From: Cytophagia bacterium
GTDB lineage: Bacteria > Bacteroidota > Bacteroidia > Cytophagales > Cyclobacteriaceae
Direction: 5' to 3'
NCBI GenBank assembly: GCA_013373005.1
Contig: JABXIP010000455.1
Location: 1 to 6,678, forward strand
DNA length: 6,678 bases
The number at the start of each line of letters is the position of its first letter. Within the stretch, counting starts at the first letter, position 1. Shown here in pieces: positions 1 to 5,683 of the stretch. Both the position numbers and the translations under genes were made by a program. The notes below the pieces were generated by a model, which saw only the letters and a list, made by a program, of their open reading frames with translations, was not told the DNA's origin and searched no databases.

Positions 1-1058
1 GGAATGCCTACAATAAACAGCAGAATACCAACCACCCAAGCAGATTTGCTTCTGCTCCATTTCTTCTCATCCATAAAGTAAGAGGCCGGAACCTCCAACA
101 TTGAGATTGAAGAGGTAAGAGCAGCTACTGTAAGCAGCAAGAAGAAGAATGCACCGATAATGGTTCCACCCGGCATATTGCTAAACACTTCTGGCAAAAC
201 CTGGAAAACCAAAGTCGGTCCGGCAGCCGGATCCTGGCCGTAGGCAAAAACCGCAGGGAAAATCATAAAGCCGGCCAGCAATGCTACCCCTGCATCCATC
301 AAGCCCACCCACACGCCTGAGCTTATGATGCTGGTAGATTTAGGAAGGTACGATCCGTAGGTAATCATAATTCCCCAGCCAATACTCATTGAGAAGAACG
401 CCTGCCCTAAAGCCACCAAAAAAGTAGTTCCGGAAATTTTGCTGAAGTCAGGGTTCAGATAAAAGTCCACGCCTTTCATGGCACCTTCCAAAGAAAGTGA
501 ACGCACGGCCACAATGGCAATCAGAATAAACAGCATCGGCATTAATATCTTAGCTGCCTTCTCAATTCCACCAGAAACGCCCCCTTTTACGATTAAAATT
601 GTCACTAACGTAAACACTCCCATCAGTGGAATAGTATTCATTGGGTTAGCTGCAAATTCTTCAAAGGTTCCGGTAGAACCGCTGATGGATTTGAAAATGT
701 AACCGATCGTCCAACCGGCAATATTGCCGTAATAAGAGAGCACGAAGAAGCTAACACACAGTGCTAGAATGGCTCCCAAGCCCATGAAAATCGGATTAGC
801 TCCGGTATCCTTGAAGGCACCAATGGTACCTTTTTTGGTCATTCGGCCGAAACCCATTTCGGTGAACAAAAGTGGCACACCAATCAGTACTACACAGAGT
901 AGGTAAACCAAAACAAAGGCACCTCCTCCATTTTCACCGGTGATGTAGGGAAAGCGCCAAATGTTGCCCAACCCTACTGCCGAACCGGCAGCTGCCATGA
1001 TAAATCCAAACTTGGATCCCCATTGACCACGATTTTCATCGCTAATCTTTACGGCCAT
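1..1058 (-). CDS. Sodium-dependent NSS/SNF-family transporter, 3' end cut by window edge
   Basis: This is an inner-membrane, sodium-coupled importer of the neurotransmitter:sodium symporter family (LeuT fold), most likely for amino acids. The first 352 residues are present and no stop is reached before base 1. The start ATG at 1058-1056 gives MAVKISDENRGQWGSK and then the family signature in TM1, GSAVGLGNIWRFP (about residues 25-37). The unwound TM6 segment reads FFSMSIGWG (221-229) and TM8 carries LTSSIS (314-319), matching the LeuT Na2 ligands T354 and S355. By hand alignment to LeuT and SERT, Q219 matches LeuT Q250 and D255 matches LeuT N286. An Asp at that position is, as I recall, the arrangement of chloride-independent bacterial members such as MhsT. 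Family proteins are usually about 440-510 residues, so roughly a fifth to a third is missing. It diverges from a second NSS gene. The family call is firm; the substrate is unknown. Confidence 0.95.
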   Translation of the reverse strand, partial: MAVKISDENRGQWGSKFGFIMAAAGSAVGLGNIWRFPYITGENGGGAFVLVYLLCVVLIGVPLLFTEMGFGRMTKKGTIGAFKDTGANPIFMGLGAILALCVSFFVLSYYGNIAGWTIGYIFKSISGSTGTFEEFAANPMNTIPLMGVFTLVTILIVKGGVSGGIEKAAKILMPMLFILIAIVAVRSLSLEGAMKGVDFYLNPDFSKISGTTFLVALGQAFFSMSIGWGIMITYGSYLPKSTSIISSGVWVGLMDAGVALLAGFMIFPAVFAYGQDPAAGPTLVFQVLPEVFSNMPGGTIIGAFFFLLLTVAALTSSISMLEVPASYFMDEKKWSRSKSAWVVGILLFIVGI

Positions 1059-1076
1059 ATAAAAGTCTTTAAGTTG

Positions 1077-1094
1077 AAGTTTAAAAAAGTTTAA
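1077..1094. repeat. Two direct AAGTTTAA copies, 10 bp apart, upstream of the leftward transporter
   Basis: AAGTTTAA occurs at 1077-1084 and again at 1087-1094, exactly one helical turn apart, 19-36 bp upstream of the leftward start codon. A one-mismatch copy (AAGTTGAA, 1071-1078) overlaps the first. A 7-of-8 inverted match (TTAAACTA, 1271-1278) lies 26 bp before the rightward transporter start. Helical spacing and placement at both ends of a divergent promoter region would suit a regulator site. The motif is AT-rich and short in an AT-rich gap, so chance is a real alternative. Confidence 0.3.
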
Positions 1095-1130
1095 CGAAGA
1101 ATATTCTCCAATTTCCACTTAAAAACCAAG

Positions 1131-1159
1131 CAAATTTTATCAGATGATGAGAAACCAAA
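1131..1159 (-). promoter_or_regulatory. Weak candidate Bacteroidota-type promoter for the leftward transporter
   Basis: Read on the minus strand, TTTG (1159-1156) is followed after 17 bases by AAAATTTG (1138-1131). The known Bacteroidota pattern is TTTG, about 19-21 bases, then TAnnTTTG, so the -7 box has one mismatch and the spacer is slightly short. It would give a leader of roughly 65 bases. Nothing better for this direction was seen in the 245-bp gap, but the match is only suggestive. Confidence 0.25.
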
Positions 1160-1220
1160 GAGAAGTCTGTTCTGGGATGATATGAATGGCGAAGCCAAAT
1201 GCCCCATTCCCAATTAAAGC

Positions 1221-1249
1221 TTGAGTTTCTGCTTAAAAAAATTAGTTTG
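1221..1249 (+). promoter_or_regulatory. Weak candidate Bacteroidota-type promoter for the rightward transporter
   Basis: TTG (1221-1223) is followed after 18 bases by TTAGTTTG (1242-1249), one mismatch from the TAnnTTTG -7 consensus. The start codon at 1304 would then have a leader of about 45-50 bases. A perfect TTGACA at 1256-1261 is also present but has no acceptable -10 partner. No transcription start can be proved from sequence. Confidence 0.25.
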
Positions 1250-1303
1250 TCCGGCTTGACAACTAATGACTTAAACTAAATCTAAGACTAGAGCATAAAT
1301 TTT

Positions 1304-2812
1304 ATGGCAGAGAAGAAAGAAGAATTTAGTAATCGGTGGGGGATAATTCTTGCCGCGCTGGGAATGGCCATTGGTGCCGGAAACCTCTGGAGGTTCCCAA
1401 GAATTGCAGGTGAACACGGAGGTACATTCATTATTCTTTGGATGTTCTTTCTGGTTATTTGGTCTATTCCTCTACTAATGGCAGAGCTAGCCATAGGTAA
1501 ACATTATAGAAAAGGAACCCTAGGTTCGCTTGGAAGTCTTGCGGGTAAAAAGTTTAACTGGATGGGGACTTTCGTTACCCTGGTTACCGTAGGAATTGCC
1601 TTTTACTATTCAGTGGTAACAGGCTGGTCTTTAAGGTACTTTTTGCTCAACACTCAGAACCTGGTGAATTCGATTTTTGGTTCAGGAGCATTGAATGAAA
1701 AGTTCGCTGATCCGAATGTAAACTTCATGGATAACTTTTGGGCGAACCTCTCCAATTCCAGTTGGGAAGCTGTGCTCTGCTACATGGTTACCATTACAGT
1801 AGCCATTTGGGTACTTGGAAAGGGTATTAAAAAAGGACTTGAAGCCACTAACAGAATATTAATTCCAACCCTATTCACATTGTTATTGGTTGTGGCCGCT
1901 TTTGCCATTCAAATGCCGGGTGGAGTAGAAGGCCTTGAGTATCTCTTCACCATAGATGTGGAGAAGTTTAAAGATCCAATCATTTGGATTGAAGCCATTA
2001 CAGATTCAGCCTGGAGTACGGGTGCTGGTTGGGGTTTGATGATCACCATTGGTTCATTCTCTCGAGATAAAGAGGATGTAACCCTGAATACCTTCCTCGG
2101 TGCGTTTGGTAACAACACAGCAGCATTGCTGGCCGCTATGGCTATTTTGCCTGCAGTGTTTGCCATGGCAGCCACACCAGATGAGGCTATTGACTTCCTA
2201 CACGGTGGAAATACAGCATTGGTATTCACCATTCTACCTCAGTTATTTGCGCAGATGCCGGGCGGGCCGTTTCTGTCATGGATTTTCTTTGGTGCCTTCG
2301 CTATGGCAGCATTTAGCTCCATACTGCCTATGATGCAGCTGATTATCCGTAACCTTACAGACTATGAAATACCTAAGAAAAAAGCCGCGATCATTGCTGG
2401 TGCTGCCTGTTTTATAGTGGGCTTCCCTTCGGCATGGTGGCTCGACTTTTTCGAAAATCAAGACTGGGTATGGGGCGTAGGCCTGCTGGTCAGTGGAATT
2501 TTCATTTCCTTCCTGATCATCAGATACGGACCTATGAAATTCAAGAAAGACTTCATCGATCAGAACTCAGACTTCAAGGTATCTAAGCTGTACTTCGCTG
2601 GAATGATCTATTTCAACTTCATTGCAGGTCTTTTCCTTGTATACTGGTGGATGAATCAGGGATACAGTGATTACCCTTGGTTCGATGCTGATGGCAACTG
2701 GAACTTGTTCGACAGGTTCAGCAATGCCACAATAGTTACGCAGTGGGCAGTGGCACTTCTAATTGCCGTTGTATTTAATGGATGGTTCTACAAAAAATTC
2801 GTGAAAAAATGA
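1304..2812 (+). CDS. Sodium-dependent NSS/SNF-family transporter, MetP-like large subunit
   Basis: This is a complete 502-residue inner-membrane symporter of the NSS family (LeuT is 513). TM1 carries MAIGAGNLWRFP (residues 21-32), numbered in step with LeuT so that N27 and R30 coincide. TM6 reads AWSTGAGWG (236-244) and TM8 AAFSSI (335-340), giving S338 and S339 at the Na2 positions. About twelve hydrophobic spans are visible, ending in a short basic tail (YKKFVKK). By hand alignment, LeuT Y47, Q250, S256, N286 and E290 correspond to W46, D234, G240, N270 and A274. The usual acidic residue at 286/290 is therefore absent and an Asp sits at 250. Gly for Ser in the unwound TM6 could make room for a larger side chain; this is inference. 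The upstream bases (GCATAAATTTT) hold no Shine-Dalgarno, as is common in Bacteroidota. The stop overlaps the start of a small-subunit-like gene, which suggests a methionine/alanine-type importer; the actual substrate is not shown. Confidence 0.95.
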   Translation: MAEKKEEFSNRWGIILAALGMAIGAGNLWRFPRIAGEHGGTFIILWMFFLVIWSIPLLMAELAIGKHYRKGTLGSLGSLAGKKFNWMGTFVTLVTVGIAFYYSVVTGWSLRYFLLNTQNLVNSIFGSGALNEKFADPNVNFMDNFWANLSNSSWEAVLCYMVTITVAIWVLGKGIKKGLEATNRILIPTLFTLLLVVAAFAIQMPGGVEGLEYLFTIDVEKFKDPIIWIEAITDSAWSTGAGWGLMITIGSFSRDKEDVTLNTFLGAFGNNTAALLAAMAILPAVFAMAATPDEAIDFLHGGNTALVFTILPQLFAQMPGGPFLSWIFFGAFAMAAFSSILPMMQLIIRNLTDYEIPKKKAAIIAGAACFIVGFPSAWWLDFFENQDWVWGVGLLVSGIFISFLIIRYGPMKFKKDFIDQNSDFKVSKLYFAGMIYFNFIAGLFLVYWWMNQGYSDYPWFDADGNWNLFDRFSNATIVTQWAVALLIAVVFNGWFYKKFVKK

Positions 2813-2940
2813 GTGGAGAAGCAATTATAGGAATGATTATATGCCTGACCATTACGGTAGGTGGATTTTTGGTTTTTTTGAAAATCGCATTGAATGCTGA
2901 TAAGAAAGAGAAGAAGGACACCACCCCTAACCCCTCCTAA
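2809..2940 (+). CDS. Small single-span membrane peptide, MetS-like NSS transporter small subunit
   Basis: This 43-codon gene begins in the ATGA that ends the transporter (4-base overlap), a classic coupling arrangement. The product starts MSGEAIIGMIICLTITVGGF, continues as one hydrophobic span to about residue 28, and ends in a charged tail (DKKEKKD, 31-37) followed by TTPNPS. The layout is a short N-terminus, an AIIxMII start to the span, a GG pair near its middle and a basic end. It matches what I recall of the small subunits of bacterial methionine and alanine importers, such as MetS, which is needed with MetP in Corynebacterium glutamicum (Pfam 'MaAIMP_sms'). It probably sits in the inner membrane and binds or stabilises the preceding transporter. 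Positive-inside reasoning puts the tail in the cytoplasm. The last residues come from an adjoining palindromic repeat and are probably dispensable. Size, position and pattern support a real gene; homology was judged by eye. Confidence 0.8.
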   Translation: MSGEAIIGMIICLTITVGGFLVFLKIALNADKKEKKDTTPNPS

Positions 2941-2949
2941 AAGGAGGGG
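2921..2949. repeat. C-rich/G-rich palindrome between convergent genes, possible bidirectional terminator
   Basis: CCCCTCCT (2931-2938), AAA, AGGAGGGG (2942-2949) form a perfect 8-bp stem with a 3-base loop, six of the eight pairs being G-C. It is preceded by CCACCCCTAA, so CCCCT is repeated in tandem. It sits between the stop of the rightward small gene and the stop of the leftward operon, 12 bases past the latter. Neither strand has a U-tract directly after the stem, so it is not a textbook intrinsic terminator. From memory, similar CCCCTAACCCCT elements recur between genes in many Bacteroidota genomes; the copy number in this genome cannot be seen here. Confidence 0.65.
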
Positions 2950-2961
2950 AATGGAACAGGA

Positions 2962-3864
2962 TTAGTTTTTAATCTGTTCGGCCACAATGGCTATACCTTC
3001 ATCGAAGGAATGAGGCTCGTACCCTAGAACGGTGCGGGCCTTTTCTATTAACAGACCGGTTCTAGGGGGCCTTTTGGCGGTTTGTGAAAAACTACTGGCA
3101 TCTGCCTTTTGCAAAGTGCTGGTATCCAGTTTGAAATAGGCTGCTGTTTTAAGTGCCATTTCATAAGGATTCAGCAGGTCTTTACCACAGATGTTGAAAA
3201 TGCCTGCAGCCTTCTGTTTGGCAATCAGGTAGCAACCCATTGCCAAGTCTTCCGCTAAGGTTGGGCTTCTCAATTGGTCGTCTACCACCTTAATATCCTT
3301 GCCATCTTCCAGGCTTTTCTTCACCCAAAGAATAATGTTGCTGCGACTCATGTCATGAGCAATTCCGTAAACCAAAACCGTACGAGCAATGGCATATTCA
3401 ATGGTCGAGTTTTCTAGCAGTTTCTCTGCAGCTAGTTTGCTGTCGCCATAGTAGCTGATTGGATTGGCTTTGGCCTTCTCATCATACGGGCCGTCTTCAC
3501 CATCGAAGATAAAGTCGGTAGACAGGTGAAGCAAAAAGCAGTTATTCTTGGCAGAAGCCTCAATGAGGTAGTTCACCGCATTTACATTCTGGTCCCAACA
3601 AGCTTCCTTTTCCAACTCACACTGATCTACATTGGTCATAGCAGCAGTATGAACGATTACTTCCGGTCGATTCTTCTCAATTACCTCCAGAACCTGAGTC
3701 TTATTGGTAATATCCATCTGATCGAAGACATAATTTGTTTCCGGGTAAGGCAATCTATTACCTCCTCGAGCAGTGGCTATTAGTTCATCTTCTCTTCTGT
3801 CGAGGATAAGTTTTACTAGTTTTTGCCCTAATAAACCATTGGACCCGGTAATTAAAATCTTCAT
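2962..3864 (-). CDS. RmlD-like extended SDR (NAD(P)-dependent sugar-nucleotide reductase family)
   Basis: This is a 300-residue cytoplasmic oxidoreductase, the usual length for dTDP-4-dehydrorhamnose reductase (RmlD) relatives. It opens directly with the Rossmann strand and the dinucleotide loop GSNGLLG (residues 7-13). HTAAMTNVD (72-80) is the family's strand-4 region, STDFIFDG (115-122) gives the active-site Ser/Thr, and Y139-x-x-x-K143 is the catalytic pair. DDQLRSPT (195-202) and the late RPPRTGL (265-271) also resemble RmlD substrate-domain motifs. The family reduces a 4-keto nucleotide sugar with NAD(P)H, but no rmlA, rmlB or rmlC is nearby, so a true rhamnose role is not supported. It could equally act on another substrate. 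It starts 3 bases after the second cyclophilin gene's stop and is the last gene of the leftward operon, ending next to the palindrome. No strong ribosome binding site is visible. Confidence 0.88.
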   Translation of the reverse strand: MKILITGSNGLLGQKLVKLILDRREDELIATARGGNRLPYPETNYVFDQMDITNKTQVLEVIEKNRPEVIVHTAAMTNVDQCELEKEACWDQNVNAVNYLIEASAKNNCFLLHLSTDFIFDGEDGPYDEKAKANPISYYGDSKLAAEKLLENSTIEYAIARTVLVYGIAHDMSRSNIILWVKKSLEDGKDIKVVDDQLRSPTLAEDLAMGCYLIAKQKAAGIFNICGKDLLNPYEMALKTAAYFKLDTSTLQKADASSFSQTAKRPPRTGLLIEKARTVLGYEPHSFDEGIAIVAEQIKN

Positions 3865-3867
3865 GGA

Positions 3868-4773
3868 TTATTTCTCTTTCGGATATTCGATCCCATATTT
3901 TTTTGTCACCTCAGATTTCGGCATTTCAATCACTCTCACGGTCATCCAAACATCTTCAGTTGGTTTGTCTCTTTGGTTGGTTTCAACAGCTGCAATTTTA
4001 TCGATGACATCAAGCCCTTCAACCACTTTTCCGAATACTGTGTATTCTCCATCAAGGTGAGGCGTTCCACCTTTGGTAGCATAAATCTCCTTTGCCCAAT
4101 CTGGGTAGCCAGGGTCTGACTGATCACCAAATTCCTTCTCTATGGTTTCAATAGAGTTCCATACCAATTGCTGATAAGCTGCATTGAAGTCATAAGTTGA
4201 GTCTTCCTCACTTTTGGCTCTATGATATTCCACTTTCTCTATTAGTTCAGGGAATCGATCAGACCTTAGCATTCTACTGAAAAATCCATTGAGCTTCAGA
4301 TATTGTCTTCTTTCAGCTCTAGTGGCCAAGCCTTCATCATCGTAAATTTCACCTTGAACTATGTAGAATTGAGAGCCAGAGGATTTCTTTAGTGGGTTTA
4401 CGTTATCACCGGTTCTGGCAGCTGCCAAAGCTCCCTTTTCATGGATGTATTTCTCGGGCATGAACTCGGCATCCAGAGTATAGTCAACAGCCTCTCCAGC
4501 CACTCCGGTTGAAACGTCACCGGTTTGAATCATGAAGTATTCAATCACTCTATGGAAAATCACAGAGTCGAACTGACCTTGCTGAGTAAGCTTCAAAAAG
4601 TTCTCTTTGTGTATCGGTGTGTCATCGTATAAAACGGCCGTCATTTCGCCATAAGGAGTGGAAATAACAACTAGTTGATCCTTCTCTTGAGAACAAGAAA
4701 GATTCAGAAGGATGAAGGCTCCCAAAAGAGCCTTCATCCAATACTTTTTATTGATTGCTGTAATCATATCCAT
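3868..4773 (-). CDS. Cyclophilin-type peptidyl-prolyl isomerase, probable lipoprotein (second copy)
   Basis: This predicted envelope cyclophilin catalyses proline cis-trans isomerisation in secreted proteins. The 301-residue product has a signal peptide ending at C27 (LLNLSC, a weak lipobox with Asn at -3), then the fold from about residue 34. Active-site strings are FHRVIEYFMIQTGD (73-86; R75 matches CypA R55), GSQFYIVQG (133-141) and HLDGEYTVFG (239-248). About 92 residues (143-234), rich in charged helix-like sequence, separate the last two, where human CypA has only a few. Compared with the upstream copy, QGGD has become QTGD, and the following loop is shorter and lacks the GTGGPGY segment, so catalysis may be reduced or altered. 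The start is uncertain. ATG at 4773 overlaps the upstream gene by 26 bases, M3 (4767) is similar, and M13 (4737) would avoid overlap but leave a very short n-region. The longer forms keep the KK-containing n-region and are preferred. Confidence 0.9.
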   Translation of the reverse strand: MDMITAINKKYWMKALLGAFILLNLSCSQEKDQLVVISTPYGEMTAVLYDDTPIHKENFLKLTQQGQFDSVIFHRVIEYFMIQTGDVSTGVAGEAVDYTLDAEFMPEKYIHEKGALAAARTGDNVNPLKKSSGSQFYIVQGEIYDDEGLATRAERRQYLKLNGFFSRMLRSDRFPELIEKVEYHRAKSEEDSTYDFNAAYQQLVWNSIETIEKEFGDQSDPGYPDWAKEIYATKGGTPHLDGEYTVFGKVVEGLDVIDKIAAVETNQRDKPTEDVWMTVRVIEMPKSEVTKKYGIEYPKEK

Positions 4774-5683
4774 ATTTTTCAGCTATTTCTTTCTTCGGCA
4801 TTTCCTCTACCGAAATGTACATATGTACATCTTCAACTGGCCTGTCACCAGGGGCAGTTTGAACTGCAGCGATAGAGTCAATAATATCCAATCCGTAGAT
4901 TACCTCACCGAAAACAGTATAATCACCATCAAGGAAAGGAGTTCCTCCAATAGTCTGATATACTTCTTTTCTTTCGGCCGACATTTCAGGCTTATTAAGT
5001 GTAATGCCGGTAGCTTCTTCCAATTGATCCAAAGTTTCCATCACTTTATCCTGATAACCTTGATCTCCACCTGTGTTGTATGCTTCTTCATACACCTTGT
5101 TCAGCTCATGGTCAGGTTTGGTGGTTCTTAAATTCTGAAGCGCACCGCCAATAGCAGCAAAGTTTGGCCCAGAGAATTGTGCAATACTCGCATCATTCAA
5201 CACTTCACCTTGCACCAGATAAAACTGGCTTCCGCTAGAAGCTCTTTCAGGGTTTACAGCATCTCCTTGACGAGCAGCTGAAAGGGCTCCCTTTTTATGG
5301 TAGAACTGGTCGTTAATTTCAGCCGGAACGGTATAACCAGGGCCACCAGTTCCTAAGCGCTGACCTGGAGCCGCACCTTTAGAATCAGGGTCTCCACCCT
5401 GCACCATAAAACCTTTAATTACTCTGTGGAAAATTAAGCTATCGTAAAAGCCTTCCTTGGCCAACTTGATGAAATTATCTTTGTGCTGAGGTGTTTTATC
5501 GTAAAGAACGGCCTTCATCTCACCCAAATCGGTTTTGATTGTTACCAGGTAATCATTGCCCGATAAATCTGCCGTTGGCGAATCAGTATCGTTTGAAGTT
5601 TCAGTACTTGAACCTCCGCCACATGCCATTACCACAAAAACCAAAGCCAGAAAAAGGCTTGAAATTTTAAGTTTATTCATCAT
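4748..5683 (-). CDS. Cyclophilin-type peptidyl-prolyl isomerase, lipoprotein (first copy)
   Basis: This 311-residue predicted lipoprotein has an N-terminal signal (MMNKLKISSLFLALVFVVMA) with C21 as the lipidation site, then a Gly/Ser/Thr/Asp-rich linker to about residue 43. The cyclophilin domain follows with FHRVIKGFMVQGGD (85-98; R87, F92, M93 and Q95 match CypA R55, F60, M61 and Q63), GTGGPGY (111-117), GSQFYLVQG (151-159) and FLDGDYTVFG (250-259). The usual Trp before LDG is Phe here. About 85 residues (161-245) are inserted between the last two motifs, as in the neighbouring paralogue. It should help fold proteins in the periplasm or at the outer membrane; it looks catalytically complete. 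It starts inside the last codons of hemC (shared ATGATGAATAA, 11 bases), so translation is probably coupled. A second ATG three bases on would give the same mature protein. It is clearly paralogous to the next gene, with matching C-terminal ends (EMPKxE...KYG). Confidence 0.93.
   Translation of the reverse strand: MMNKLKISSLFLALVFVVMACGGGSSTETSNDTDSPTADLSGNDYLVTIKTDLGEMKAVLYDKTPQHKDNFIKLAKEGFYDSLIFHRVIKGFMVQGGDPDSKGAAPGQRLGTGGPGYTVPAEINDQFYHKKGALSAARQGDAVNPERASSGSQFYLVQGEVLNDASIAQFSGPNFAAIGGALQNLRTTKPDHELNKVYEEAYNTGGDQGYQDKVMETLDQLEEATGITLNKPEMSAERKEVYQTIGGTPFLDGDYTVFGEVIYGLDIIDSIAAVQTAPGDRPVEDVHMYISVEEMPKKEIAEKYGYDYSNQ

Noticed and set aside
478..702. 74-codon plus-strand open frame at 478-702
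   Set aside because: It is antisense to the leftward transporter, whose frame is uninterrupted and carries the family motifs across this stretch.
1256..1284. Perfect TTGACA resembling an E. coli sigma-70 -35 box
   Set aside because: No TATAAT-like box sits at 16-18 bases, and Bacteroidota primary sigma factors use a different consensus.
1909..2232. 107-codon minus-strand open frame inside the rightward transporter
   Set aside because: It is fully antisense to a clear NSS coding sequence and shows no recognisable domain; an ordinary shadow frame.
1..2812. The two NSS genes as a recent tandem (inverted) duplication
   Set aside because: Their sequences differ strongly outside the shared motifs, including at ion-site residues and loop lengths, which points to old paralogues or separate acquisition.
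2941..2965. Strong-looking AAGGAGG Shine-Dalgarno followed by ATG (2951)
   Set aside because: The frame is ATG GAA CAG GAT TAG, only four codons. The purine run is the right arm of the palindrome, not a ribosome binding site.
2921..2970. Textbook intrinsic terminator at the convergent junction
   Set aside because: The stem is good, but no U-tract follows it directly on either strand. It was kept as a repeat with possible terminator function only.
2962..3864. Naming the SDR gene rmlD outright
   Set aside because: Motifs fit the RmlD family, but no other dTDP-rhamnose gene is nearby, and many relatives act on other substrates.
4712..5131. 139-codon plus-strand open frame opposite the two cyclophilin genes
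   Set aside because: It lies antisense across two well-supported genes, its translation is a composition-driven run of hydrophobic and Phe/His residues with no domain, and it spans the junction between them.
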